NCBI RefSeq assembly: GCF_007565055.1
Contig: NC_044554.1
Span: 143,901,463-143,965,462 of the forward strand
Length of the DNA stretch: 64,000 nucleotides
Direction of reading: 5' to 3'
DNA from: Rhinopithecus roxellana
Lineage: Eukaryota; Chordata; Mammalia; Primates; Cercopithecidae
Positions 13,950 to 27,284 of this stretch are shown here, in pieces. Below the pieces are notes generated by a model that made no database searches, was not told the DNA's origin, and saw only the letters and a program-made list of their open reading frames with translations. A program made the translations under genes and the position numbers. The stretch's first letter is position 1, and each line of letters begins with the position of its first letter.

Positions 13950-15037
13950 TATCAGGAAAAACCCCACCCCCGATATTTATCACGGGTTCTTTTCTATTTC
14001 CCTAAGCGTCTCGGCTCGTTTGAGAAATAAAGGGAAAGAGTACAAGAGAGAGAAATTTTAAAGCTGGGTGTCCAGAGGAGACATCACATGTCAGCATGTT
14101 CCGTGATGCTCCCTGAGCCGTAGAACCAGCAAGTTTTTATTAGTGATTTTCAAAAGGGGAGGGAGTGCACGAATAGGGTGTGGGTCACAGAGATCACATG
14201 CTTCACAAGGTAATAAAATATCACAAAGCAAATGGAGGCAGGGCTAGATCACAGGACCACAGAATGGGGCAAAATCAAAATTGCTAATGAAGTTTCGGGC
14301 ACACATTGTCATTGATAACATCTTATCAAGAGATAGTGTTTGAGAGCAGACAACCTGTCTGACCAAAATTTATTAGGTGGGGATTCCCTCATCCCAATAA
14401 GCCTGGGAGCGCTACAGGAGACCAGGGCTTATTTCATCCCTTCAGCTTCGACTGTAAGAGGCAGCCATCCCCACAGGGGCCATTCATAGGCCTACCCTCA
14501 GGGGCGCATTCTCTTTCTCGGGGATGTTTCTTGCTGAGATAAAGAATTCAGTGATATTTCTCCTATTTGCCTTTGAAAGAAGAGAAATATGGCTCTGTTC
14601 CATCCGGCTCACTGGCAGTCAGTTTAAGGTTACCTCCCTTGTTCCCTGAACATCGCTGTTATCCTGTTCTTTTTTCAAGGTGCCCAGATTTCATATTGTT
14701 CAAACACACATGCTTTACAAACAATTTGTGCAGTTAACGTAATCATCACAGGGTCCTGAGGCAACATTCATCCTCCTCAGTTTACGAAGATGACGGGATT
14801 AAGAGATTAAAGTAAAGACAGACATAGGAAATCACAAGGGTATTGACTGGGGAAGTGATAAATGTCCATGAAATCTTCACAATTTATATTCAGAGATTGC
14901 AGTAAAGACAGGAGTAAGAAATTGTAAAAGTATTAATTTGGGGAACTAATAAATGTCCATGAAATCTTCACAATTTATGTTCTTCTGCCACAGCTTCAGC
15001 CGGTCCCTCCATTTGGGGTCCCTGACTTCCCACAACA
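13950..15037 (-). mobile_element. ERVK-class solo LTR, - strand
   Basis: About 1.09 kb inserted in an Alu and flanked by a perfect 6-bp duplication AACCTG (13944-13949 and 15038-15043), the size expected for HERV-K-type integration. Read on the minus strand it begins TGTTGTGGGAAGTCAGGG and ends near CCCGATA-type sequence. An AATAAA polyadenylation signal lies on the minus strand at about 14136-14141, before a CTTGCTGG box. The overall layout matches betaretrovirus-like LTRs of the MER11/LTR13 group as I recall them; the exact subfamily is uncertain. No viral gene is present on either side, so this is a recombined solo LTR. Confidence 0.82.
14134..14141 (-). terminator. LTR polyadenylation signal
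   Basis: AATAAA on the minus strand within the solo LTR, in the position expected for the U3/R region end. It could still end transcripts running leftward. No evidence of use is visible. Confidence 0.55.
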
Positions 15038-15319
15038 AACCTGAATAAGCAAAACCCCATTTCAACAAAAAATAAAAAAAATTAGCTGAGTATGGTGGTG
15101 CGTGCCTTTAGTCCAGGCTACTTGGGGGACTGAGGTGGGAGGATTGCTTGAGCCCAGGAGGTCGAGGCTGCAGTGAGCCGAGATCCTGTCACTGCACTCC
15201 AGCCCGGGTGACAAAGTGAGACCCTGTCTCAAGAAAGAGAAAAAAGTTACCATCACTGGAAGGGGCTTCCAGGGAACAAGTACTCAGATGACCCATTTTA
15301 CCCTTTTAAATTTAAATGC

Positions 15320-15540
15320 AGATGATGATGATAACTAACATCTAATTAGCAAATAGTATGTTCTAGAACTGTTCTATGTGTTTTTCCATGTATAATCTTT
15401 GGAAATTATCTAGGCAACCTTATCCCTAGGTAGTAATAAACCTAGACAGGTTTATTACTATCTCTGTCTCACAGATAAGGAAATGCAGGCGCAGAGATTT
15501 TAGCAATGTGCCCAGGGCCACTCATTAACCCGGATGGCTC
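15320..15540 (-). repeat. MIR SINE, - strand, with a hairpin insertion
   Basis: The inverted MIR core is recognisable: the frequency-of-occurrence phrase near 15350-15400, then CTCACAGATAAGGAAATGC (15469-15487) and a CCCAGGGCCACTCATTAACCC stretch. Near 15429-15462 the expected TACTATTATT box is replaced by an inverted repeat (see findings). Confidence 0.75.
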
Positions 15541-16500
15541 ATGGGTCTAGTGGTATTCCTGAGTACTTGTGTGGCTCTGAGAAACTCTGTTTCTCTGTAT
15601 TTTTTTAAAAACATCTACAATTTTCCTTTAGGGCTCATGGGAAGAACAGTACCTTTAAGTACCTTTAAATACTCGTGATAAAATTTCTGCTTATATGACC
15701 GGATTAATAAAAGCAATTATCTTAGAAGGCAAACTGTATAGAAAATTCATCTGAATTCAGCTTTTCCCTGACCACTTTTATTGACAGTACGCAGTCGACC
15801 CATCTGTTTCCCAATTTAGCTTCCCTCAAGATTGTGGGAAATTTCTGATTTTTCTCAGGAACAGTTGTGGATATGTCTTTTTTGTGCACCATTATTTCTG
15901 AAACTTCTGCCCACATTTAATGCCACTTCCCTATTAGGAATTATAATTATTAATGCCACTGTCTTACTGTTGTCTCTAATTTGTCTCTAGAATTGAGACA
16001 AAACTAGAAACCCTGCCATAGTTTCATTTTACTGACCAGACGAGTCCCCCCTTTCTTCTTTGCCCATGCTGGGATATGAAATTGAGCAATAATACACATA
16101 AAAGTAATCCCCCATATTTTCTGTTTTCTAAACACCAATAATATGCACCTTCCTGTAGCATATTTTTAGTGTTCTCAAATGTATTGATGTATGGAAATCA
16201 TCTACGATTTTCATACTGATCAAACAGTATTAGTATTGCTTAATGTTTCCCTTCATAGACTTTTTTTCTGAGGCCCCCATTCAGACTACAGCATTAAAGA
16301 AAAGCTAATGTCAATCAAAATTCATGTGAATTATAACTAGCAGTGTGTGAGCAGTATAATTGATTAGATCAATCTGAAAAGATGCAATTATGAAAGCAGA
16401 ACTGTGTCTGCTTCTCTAGTGGACATGTCTAATTATTTTTATTTGCATGGAATACTAGACATTTAATAATTAAATATAGATTCACTTATAGAACAGTAAT
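15541..16500. other. Unassigned sequence
   Basis: No gene or repeat recognised. The antisense open frame 15722-15916 lacks any known motif. Confidence 0.35.
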
Positions 16501-16504
16501 GCAA

Positions 16505-17215
16505 ACAATAGCTAATATTTATTGACCACTTACTATGTGCCCAGCACTGTGCTAAGCATTCAGTTTGCATGATTATCATCTAATACCTCCCAAACTCTAT
16601 GACCCATATCATATGTATAAATGTATATATATATATACTTCATATGCTAGTTGATATGCTGATTGATAGATGGCAGAACATATTCCCATTATATAGACCA
16701 AACATGTTTCATTGATATGGTTTTATGAGGGCTGTGAAGATTTATCTAGTCACCCTACATTAACATGCAGTTTTTGCACTTATCGTCTATTTCATATAGA
16801 AAATATCTTTTGTTCTCTAAGGGTTAGATCATTTATTCCAGTGAGTTCTATCAGGAAAACTAGCCTGACATTTAGCGGTCTTTATCAAGAGTCAAAATTT
16901 ACCAGAATGAACCATAAGGAGAGATTAGAGGAGGAAAGGATTGTGCCTGGGCCTTAGAATCTTTATCAGTTCAAATAGTGGCCAACGAAAAGACAGTATT
17001 AGGTTGGAAGGGGCATAACTGGGAGTACGAAAGAAGGAAAAAGAAAAAAAGAGACACAGCTTTGGATGAGAATCATAATATTGGCTAAAGGCCGATATCA
17101 TTTCAATTTCACACAAGGGGAATTTAAGAGATCAATAACCACACAAAGTTACACAGGTGGTAAAGCCTGGAATCAAATTCCAGAAGAAGACTGATTCCAA
17201 ATTCTTTCGATCATT
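16505..17215 (-). repeat. MIR SINE fragments, - strand
   Basis: 16507-16600 carries TATTTATTGACCACTTACTATGTG-like MIR 3' sequence in inverted form. 17136-17215 carries the opposite end (CACACAAAGTTACACAGGTGG, then AATCAAATTCCAG). The sequence between (about 16600-17135) is not MIR, so either an insertion split one element or these are two pieces. Confidence 0.6.
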
Positions 17216-17293
17216 TTTTTATTATTATTATATAGGAATGCTGCCTGGATCCGTTGTGTTTTTTCATTGCAAAAGTCTAAAGTGAGTTGACTT

Positions 17294-18236
17294 TCTAAAC
17301 CCTTCTCTTTTTTTTTTCTTTTATTTATTTATTTATTTATTTTTTATTATACTTTAAGTTCTAGGGTACATGTGCATAACGTGCAGGTTTGTTACATATG
17401 TATACTTGTGCCATGTTGGTGTGCTGCACCCATCAACTCGTCAGCACCCATCAATTCATCATTTATATCATGTATAACTCCCAATGCATTTATATCATGT
17501 ATAACTCCCTCCCCCCTCCCCCCTCCCCATGATAGGCCCCAGTGTGTTATGTTCCCTTCCCAAGTCCAAGTGATCTCATTGTTCAGTTCCCACCTATGAG
17601 TGAGAACATGCGGTGTTTGGTTTTCTGTTCTTGTGATAGTTTGCTAAGAATGATGGTTTCCAGCTGCATCCATGTCCCTACAAAGGACGCAAACTCATCC
17701 TTTTTTATGGCTGCATAGTATTCCATGGTGTATATGTGCCACATTTTCTTAATCCAGTCTGTCACAGATGGACATTTGAGTTGATTCCAAGTCTTTGCTA
17801 TTGTGAATAGTGCCACAATAAACATACGTGTGCATGTGTCTTTATAGCAGCATGATTTATAATGCTTTGGGTATATACCCAGTAGTGGGATGGCTGGGTC
17901 CTATGGTACATCTAGTTCTAGATCCTTGAGGAATTGCCATACTGTTTTCCATAATGGTTGAACTAGTTTACAATCCCACCAACAGTGTAAAAGTGTTCCT
18001 ATTTCTCCACATCCTCTCCAACACCTGTTGTTTCCTGATTTTTTAATGATTGCCATTCTAACTGGTGTGAGATGGTATCTCATTGTGGTTTTGATTTGCA
18101 TTTCTCTGATGGCGAGTGATGATGAGCATTTTTTCATGTGTCTGTTGGCTGTATGAATGTCTTCTTTTGAGAAATGTCTGTTCATATCCTTTGCCCACTT
18201 TTTGATGGGGTTGTTTGTTTTTCTCTAAACCCTTCT
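17294..18236 (-). mobile_element. L1PA-type LINE, 5'-truncated, - strand
   Basis: The body spans 17307-18223 between 13-bp target-site duplications TCTAAACCCTTCT (17294-17306 and 18224-18236). From the tail (T-rich 17308-17340) it contains the 3' UTR with a C-rich tract on the plus strand (17506-17528) and the C-terminal end of ORF2. Minus-strand frames at 17583-17825 (MWHIYTMEYYAAIKKDEF) and 17901-18185 ([14 protein letters not shown]) show the usual ORF2 end. There is at least one frameshift and no complete protein. Confidence 0.93.
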
Positions 18237-18319
18237 TTAATCAACCTAAATCTAGGTTTTCTCATGTCTTTTGAGATTCATGGCTAGCGTCGGGTAGAAG
18301 TAGTTAGGAAGAAAAGCTA

Positions 18320-18565
18320 AAGCAGCATAGCCTAGTGATGAAATCTACAGACTCTGGAGTCTAAACTTTTTGAGTTTCAGATTCCAGCTTTGTCACTTAC
18401 TGACTGTTCTTTTCGACAAGTTACTTGAACTCCTGCATAGCTTTCCTTATCTGCAAAATGAGCACAACAATAATACTAATCTCATGGAAATTTTTAAAGG
18501 AAAAAGTAATAAAAACTGCAAAGCATGTAGAAGAATCCTTTTCACACAGGGAGTGTTCAAGTCAC
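18320..18565 (+). repeat. MIR SINE, + strand
   Basis: It starts with GCATAGCCTAGTGATGAAATC and runs through ACAGACTCTGGAGTC, TCAGATTCCAGCTTTGTCAC and TTATCTGCAAAATGAGC, in the correct MIR order, including the tRNA-like head and the conserved core. Confidence 0.85.
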
Positions 18566-19205
18566 GTTGTAAGATATTTCAACATAAATGGTAAGACACT
18601 GTTAGCATTGGGCATGGAGATGAAAACCAAGAAGGCAATGAGGATAGAAATCCTCTAAAATAGACAAGAATGGCTTCGTGAAAGTGACAGAAGAAACAGA
18701 AGAGATGCAGAGGTATGTGTTGGCAAGCTGACTGAGCAAATAAGATGTAAGTATTAAATAATGAGAAGGAAAAGAACGCGGTTTAACAATGTAGAAATTT
18801 CTAGGGACTAGGGAGGAAGCTTGCTTTGCCTCCATTTTGGCTGTTTACAGAAGCAGTGGAAGGCAAGAGCTTCACAGAGGAAGCTGTAAGAGATGCAAAG
18901 ACATGGGAAGAGTTTAGAGGAGATGGAATGAAGCTATAGAAACAGACAGGATTAAATACAGGTTTGCCCTCAGGGGACTGGGCCATGGGAGTCACAAAAA
19001 GATAATGGAAAGGAATGTTGAAAGAGAATTTTATGGGAGGAAATGAGGATAATAAACTGGCCCTGGGAAAGTGGGTGGGGAGGATAAGAATGAGAAAGTA
19101 TTAGAGGAGAAAGAAGTAGGAAATTATATTTGGCAGAAAAGAGTTAACAACCTATTTTCCATGCTCTGACAGGCTTAAACATAAACCAGGTAAGCAGCTG
19201 GGGTT
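18566..19205. other. Unassigned purine-rich sequence
   Basis: Strongly purine-biased on the plus strand, especially 19010-19140. Open frames here lack recognisable domains. Confidence 0.35.
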
Positions 19206-19221
19206 AAGAATTAGAGTAGTT

Positions 19222-19525
<304 letters not shown>

Positions 19526-19897
19526 ATAGACTAGTCAGGTGGCAGACAAAATAGAATTTTTCAGAGGACATATTAGTGTTGGCTCTCTTCTAAATCTTCA
19601 TGTCATAGACACCATCTGCTTGACCCAGAAAAGCTCAACTCTACCATGACATACACACACAGACTTAAGGCTTGATCCATGCTATGCATGAGTAGTTAGA
19701 TGCAGAAATCCTTTTTCTACTTGTGACTAGGTGCGAATTTGGGGTAAGAATGGCTGTTCTCAATTTTTGCAACTGTCTGGGTTCTTTTATAGCTACTCCA
19801 TTAATTTTAGGTGTTCTGACAAGAGAATGGTTTTAGAGTAACCTAGTTAAGGAGGTGAAATATTAGCTTTCTAGACCTCACGAAAATTAACTGTTTT

Positions 19898-20205
19898 ATT
19901 TTATTAATTTCTTTAATTTTTTTTTTTGAGATGGAGTTTTGCTCGTTGCCCAGGCTAGAGTGCAATGGCGCAATCTTGGCTCACTGCAACCTCTGCTCCG
20001 GGGTTCAAGCAATTCTCCTGCCTCAGCCTCCTGAGTAGCCGGGATGACAGGCATGTGCCACCACGCCCGGCTAATTTTGTATTTTTAGTAGAAACGTGGT
20101 TTCTCCATCTTGGTCAGGCTGGTCTGAAACTCCCAACCTCAGGTGATCCGCACATTTCGGCCTCCCAAAGTGCTGGGATTACAGGCGTGAGCCACCATGC
20201 CTGGC
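19898..20205 (-). mobile_element. Alu (AluS-like), - strand
   Basis: Inverted Alu with a T-rich tail at the left, flanked by a perfect 13-bp duplication AATTAACTGTTTT (19885-19897 and 20206-20218). Confidence 0.94.
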
Positions 20206-20349
20206 AATTAACTGTTTTTAAATTTTAATAGTTCACACAGTCAACCGTTTTGACAGTGATCCTACTGAGTGGTAGAAGCCTCTGACCCACAGTGTAGATG
20301 TAAGTGAAGCAGGAAGACAAATAGATTATGATTGAAAGAGTTGGGCTGA

Positions 20350-20391
20350 ATATAATATAATATAATATAATATAATATAATATAATATAAG
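20350..20391. repeat. (TATAA)n microsatellite
   Basis: About eight pentamer units, uninterrupted, next to the Alu tail. Likely length-variable. Confidence 0.95.
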
Positions 20392-20683
20392 CTTTTTTTT
20401 TTTGAGACGGAGTCTTGCTCTGTTGCCCAGGCCGGAGTGCAGTGTCATGATCTTGGTTCACTGAAACTTCTGCCTCCCAGGTTCAAGCAATTCTCTTGCC
20501 TCAGCCTTCCAAATAGGCTGGGACTACAGTGGCGCACCACCATGCCCAGCTAATTTTTGTATTTTTAGTAGAGACGGGGTTTCACCATGTTGGCCAAGCT
20601 GGTCTCAAACTCCTGACCTCAAGTGATCTACCCGCCTCTGCCTCCCAAAGTGCTGGGATTACTGGCATAAGCCACCATGCCCA
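20355..20683 (-). mobile_element. Alu (AluS-like), - strand, with an expanded tail
   Basis: The flanking duplication GGCTGAATATA lies at 20344-20354 and 20684-20694. Between the left copy and the poly-T (20393-20403) sits an (ATATA/TATAA)n array of about eight units. The microsatellite therefore belongs to the insertion's tail end. Confidence 0.93.
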
Positions 20684-20694
20684 GGCTGAATATA

Positions 20695-21640
20695 TTTTTG
20701 TTCAAGGAATTTAGAACATAAGATATTCTAAATAATTTGACCTTTTGTCTGTGAAAAATTTGTATATGTTAATATATTAAATATACTTTTTCAAAGACTA
20801 TTTTAAAAAATATAGCCAACAGATAATAACATATATAACATCTTTTACTTCCAGTAATCTTGTACTTTTCTCATTCAATAAAACCCTTTTTTTTCTTTGT
20901 TGCAGAACTTCCAAATTTATAGAGACGTGGACGCTACAAATAAAGGATTAAATGGACTCTATAGTGAAGGTCTTTGGTGTAAATGTTTAATATGTGAGAC
21001 ATTTAAAAATCTTGGACTGATAGGGTCATTTTTATATTAGATATTGAACTGAATTTAAATCTCAACTCTAGGTGGCAGTTTACACCATCACTTACTTTAG
21101 TTCTTTTAACAAGCAGTAGATTCATTCACAGTTTTTCCATGAATGCATAATTTTGTGTAAAAATTAGTCCCTGGCTCTCGGTATCTGTTAAAAATAGATT
21201 TGATTTTAGGAATAAAATCATGGCTTGAGATGCAGGTTTTCCATGTATCTTGTCATTCTTGGTTTCATTAAGCCGACAGAATAAAGCAAAAGAAAATAGA
21301 TAAAAATGAATGTTTTAACCGAATTTTTTGGAGAAATATAATATTCTAAAATCATAGCAATAGTTTTACATCAAGATTGTGTTTCTATCATACAGAATAG
21401 ATCTTAGTATGAATAATTTTTCCATGAATACCCTGATTTTCGGAACTATCAGGGATATTTGAGACTCCGGGTTTTCTGAGATTGTTTAAGCATGTTGATT
21501 TAATTGAAGGAAAAACTGGCCTATAGAAAAGGAAAATGACTCATAGCTGTGTTTCTTTGCATCTTATTAATGAAAATAGCCAAAGTTGGAGTTTAATTGG
21601 GTTGTCAAGGACCAAAATACTCAAGCTGCCCAATTAAAAA
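20695..21640. other. Unassigned AT-rich sequence
   Basis: No repeat or gene recognised. Confidence 0.35.
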
Positions 21641-21649
21641 CAATATATC

Positions 21650-21955
<306 letters not shown>

Positions 21956-21966
21956 AGCATATATCA

Positions 21967-22232
<266 letters not shown>

Positions 22233-22319
22233 CTACACTTCACAGTTCTTCCATTGTTTCAGTTCTAGCAGGAGAAAAATGCATAAAGGATTTAAATTTT
22301 GTCCTAAAATTAGATTTTC

Positions 22320-22445
22320 TTTAAAATGGGGGTAATAACCATGTGTTGTGAGCATGAAATAAGATTATGTTTGTATACAATGACTGGCACCTGGCATTCT
22401 GCATATTAGTTATTCTTATTTTACTATTCTTATTTTTATTAATAA
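22320..22445 (+). repeat. MIR SINE, 3' part, + strand
   Basis: AAATGGGGGTAATAACC, then GTTGTGAGCATGAAATAAG and TGACTGGCACCTGGCAT, follow MIR order. Confidence 0.75.
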
Positions 22446-22985
22446 GAAATGTTAACTATAATCTCAGAGAGACTGGCCAATGTGGCAAACTCATGAGAAG
22501 CTTTTATTTAGGGAGTTGCAAGCCTTTGGCTCCCCGGGCCTATCCCTGTCTCCATACTCGCCTATGTGTAAAAGGAACATAGGAAAAAGCCATATGGCAT
22601 GGGCGTAGGGGGTGAGGATATTAGTCACTGGAGTGTGAAAATTAACAATTTCCAAAATGTGTCTAATTGTTTATAAAAATGAATACAAAATTATATTTGG
22701 CAAAACTTGGAATCGTTTCTGCATTTCTCCTTGATATATATGTGTGCGTTATGTGTATGTATATATATATGTGCATATATAATATAAATGCATATATATT
22801 TATAATATGTGTGGATGGAGAGAGAGGTATACATTTTAATGTCATCACCATCTGCACTCTCAATTTATTGAATGATATTCTTCAGGATTTATGTAGAAAT
22901 CAAAGGTACCAACCCTATTAATAGAATGTAATCTCTCATTTCACTCAAATTCCATTTCTAAATTATTCACATAAATATGTCTAAA
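22446..22985. other. Unassigned sequence with a TA/TG-rich microsatellite
   Basis: 22733-22810 is an imperfect ATATGTGTG/TATA-rich simple repeat. Short open frames crossing it on both strands are by-products of the repeat. No gene recognised. Confidence 0.5.
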
Positions 22986-22998
22986 TAAAAACATCCTT

Positions 22999-23311
<313 letters not shown>

Positions 23312-23559
23312 TCTATCTTACAACAGAATTGATCCCCTATGGTAGAGTTCCCTAACTGGCATGCCACATAGGAATAAGTAATAGCTATATTAACATGTTC
23401 ATCCTTGAAGTCCTTGGGGCTCCCAGGTGGGGCCGTAGCAGTTGTGCATGGGGCCAGTTGCCCTCAACAGTTAAAAGCCTCATCTATTTAACCCAATGTG
23501 CTATAAAAATAATATTACTTCTATGCATAGTCTCATGTGATAAAAGTTGTAGAAAACTA

Positions 23560-23880
23560 TTCTAGCATCGCCAGGTATTCTCATTATCAAGGTCTGAATA
23601 TACTCCCCCATTGCCTGTCGAGCAAAGGCCAAACTTCTTATGGTGTTATTCAAGTCCCTACACCACCTGGCTCCAGGCTGCCCTTCCAGGTCATTTTTCA
23701 TCAATATCCTTGCATATCCCACATACGGATGCAGTGTTTCCACCTCATTTCCAAATGCCCAAATCCTACATGGTTCAAAGGCAACTGTCGCTACACAGTC
23801 TTGATTCCGCCAATCAGAATGAATCTCCTCCTTTTCTAGAGCATTTGTCACTCTGTATGGCTATTCTCATGTTCTACAAT
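23560..23880 (+). repeat. L2-like LINE fragment, + strand
   Basis: The phrase CCCATTGCCTGTCGAGCAAAG, then AAGTCCCTACACCACCTGGC and CTGCCCTTCCAGGTC, resembles the 3' region of mammalian L2. The overlapping antisense open frame of 116 codons (23501-23851) is therefore very likely chance. Confidence 0.55.
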
Positions 23881-23904
23881 AATTTAAATCTTGGTGTTAA
23901 CTAG

Positions 23905-24370
23905 GATTAAGCTCAGCTACACGTAACTGAAAATTATCAAATTCTGCAAAATAATAAGAGCTTAAACACATATATTCTTTACTCTTTCACATATTGAAGT
24001 CCAGAAGGAGGCAGCTGAAAGCTGTTTCACTGCTCCATGGTGTCACCAACTTAGGTTCTTCTGTCTTGTTGCCCTGCCCTCCTTGGCACATGGCTTCAAC
24101 CTCAGGGTCTAAAATGGTTGCTCAGGCTGGGGTCATTGTATCCACAATCTAACCAGGATGAAAGAGGAAGAGAGGAAGAAGAGCATCACCTCTGCACTTT
24201 AAGGACGCATTCTGAAAGTTGTATATACCACTTCCACGTATATTTCATTAGCCAGGATTGAACCACATGTCCATATCTAGCAACCAAGGCAGGTGAAAAA
24301 TGCAGCCTTTATTCCATGTGGCCATATGCTGAGTTTAACAATGTAAGGGTTATATTAATAGGGCATAAAG
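23905..24370 (+). repeat. Ancient mammalian interspersed repeat (family not named)
   Basis: AGCTCAGCTACACGTAACTG, ...TCTTGTTGCCCTGCCCTCC, ...GCACATGGCTTCAACCTC and ...ACGTATATTTCATTAGCC follow the order of a common old mammalian repeat that I recognise by pattern but cannot name with certainty (MER/MaLR-like). Confidence 0.5.
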
Positions 24371-24685
24371 AGAGGATGATATAGGTACAACTATTAATCT
24401 CTGTTCCATTTACCTATGAGAAGTATAAACTTTTTGATCTATATTTGATTAACTTTGTAATATAAATCAATACATTTGAACTATATTTGATTTAACTTTA
24501 TAATCCTAGAATCAGGAACAGTGTCATATATATTAATATTGAATGAACGAATACATGGATAAGAGTAAGGCATGGGGATACTAGTCCTCTGCACTTTTAC
24601 TGACTCTGTCAATTCGAGTGACATTGAATATTGAGCTTGAACACATCTGGCATTGTTTTTCTCATTTTTTATTTGATTTTATTTT

Positions 24686-24963
24686 TGAAGCAGGGTCTTG
24701 CTCTGTTGCCCGGGCTGAACTGCATTGTCACAATCATGGCTTACTGCAGTCTCAGCCTCCTGGGCTCAAGCAATCCTCTCACCTCAGCTTCTTGAGTAGC
24801 TGGAACAGACATGTGCCACAACACTTCGATAACTTTTTTTTTTTTGTAGAGACAGGGTCTCATTATTTTGCCCAGGCTGGTCTCGATCTCCTGAGCTTGG
24901 GCAATCCTCCTGACTCAGCTTCCCAAAGTGCTGGGATTGCAGGCGTGAGCCACTGCACCTGGC
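24686..24963 (-). mobile_element. Alu (AluJ-like), - strand
   Basis: Diverged inverted Alu. The flanks TTTGATTTTATTTT at 24672-24685 and 24964-24977 are a near-perfect 14-bp duplication. Confidence 0.9.
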
Positions 24964-25039
24964 TTTGATTTTATTTTATTATGCTCACATGCCCACAGGA
25001 CATTGAGAACCAAAATGATATTTAAATATAGGGAAGTAA

Positions 25040-25350
25040 GGCTGGGCGTGGTGTCTCGTGCCTGTAATCCTAACACTTTGGGAAGCCTAGGTGAGCATAT
25101 CACCTGAGGTCAGGAGTTGAAGACCAGCCTAGCCAACATGGCGAAACTCTGTCTCTACTAAAAATACAAAAATTAGTTGGGCATAGTGGTGCATGCCTGT
25201 AATTCCAGTTACTCAGGAGGGTGAGACATGAGAATCGCTTGAACCTGGGGTGGAGTGGAGGGAAGTTGCAGTGAGCTGAGATGGTGCCACTGCACTCCAG
25301 ACTGGGTGACAGAGTGAGACTCTGTCTCAAAAATAAAAATAAGAATAAAA
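25040..25350 (+). mobile_element. Alu (AluS-like), + strand
   Basis: Complete Alu with a mixed A/T tail. Flanking copies resembling AATATAGGGAAGT (about 25026-25038) and AAATAGGGAAGTGA (25351-25364) form a worn duplication. Confidence 0.92.
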
Positions 25351-25364
25351 AAATAGGGAAGTGA

Positions 25365-25817
<453 letters not shown>

Positions 25818-25830
25818 GGTCCAGATTTAA

Positions 25831-26880
25831 AGTTCTCAAATCTGACCCTTGCTGATTATCGGAAGCATTGGGATTGCCCACTGTAATTTAAAAGAAGAAA
25901 TGAGGATTACTGTTTTTCTTGTTCCTTTCTCTCTGGGTCAGTGACAGATTGTGTCATCTTGTCACTGCAAGCTGCTTGGATTTGAAGAAGCTTTCTAAAA
26001 TACACTCCTCCACTACCATCCCCAATAATGAAAAATGTTGGCTTTGGAGGAGTTAGGTCATATCCCGTTGGGTACCCCCACACACTGTAATTTATAATTT
26101 GAGTTCCCTAGCTCCATCTTAGATTGTGGTATGGGAGGAAGACTTCAATTTCACTTTCTAGTTCTCTTTCTATTGGTCACTAGAGCTTAGGCCTCTAGGG
26201 CTTCCTATCATGTTTCGTGTCTGCATGAAGGTTTAAAGCATTTCCCTAACAACTCACAGATATACTGTTGGGAAGCAAAGGCCTTCCATTTAGGCAAGAA
26301 CAGGAAGAAGAGGGGAGTGGGAACTAAATACTATGGGAATTTAAAAATAAAATAAATTGCATCTCTAGCTCTTACATTCTCTCTGTAATGGCTAAAATCT
26401 CCTAATTTTGTTTGACTTTCTTTTATGTGCCGAACACCACAGAGCAGGCTTTATCCTTAAAACTCAGATTTGATCAGGTTTTGATGAAGCTCAGAAGCTT
26501 AATCTTCTATACACTGACAGGAAGATTTAAAGTTGAATCCACCCACCCATTCAACAATTGCCTATTGAGTGAGGATAATATGACTAACATCAATACTTAA
26601 AATGAACACAAAGATGAATCCCATGTCAGGTTGGCTCTCAGGAAGATGACAAGCTAACTACACAAAATAAATATCACACAAGAGGTATAGATTAGCATTA
26701 TTCAAAATAGCAGTGGATTAAAGAAGATATTTCTTTTCCATTTTAAGAAATGTAGAGGTGGGAAACCATGGTGACAGGGTTACTCTGCCATGTCTAGCCC
26801 TGTCTAGTTTTCATTTCCAAGGCTCCTTCATGGTCTCATGCTGTTTTGGGAGTTCCAGACTTCAGAATGAGCAGGAAAGA
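25831..26880. other. Unassigned sequence
   Basis: No repeat or coding segment recognised. An open frame at 26412-26600 has no known motif. Confidence 0.35.
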
Positions 26881-26890
26881 AGAAGAGCAA

Positions 26891-27275
<385 letters not shown>

Positions 27276-27284
27276 CTAGGGATG

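Larger units (their letters stand above)
13861..15242 (+). mobile_element. Alu (AluJ/S-like), + strand, split by an LTR insertion
   Basis: The left part is 13861-13949 and the rest is 15044-15242. Together they make one Alu with a mutated A tail. The outer target-site duplication is AAAGTTACCGTCACTGG (13844-13860) and AAAGTTACCATCACTGG (15243-15259), one mismatch in 17. Alu sequence resumes after the LTR exactly at the 6-base repeat AACCTG, which proves the order: Alu first, LTR second. Confidence 0.92.

Noticed and set aside
23501..23851. 116-codon antisense open frame with a protein-like look
   Set aside because: It overlaps an L2-like repeat on the other strand, and has no known motif.
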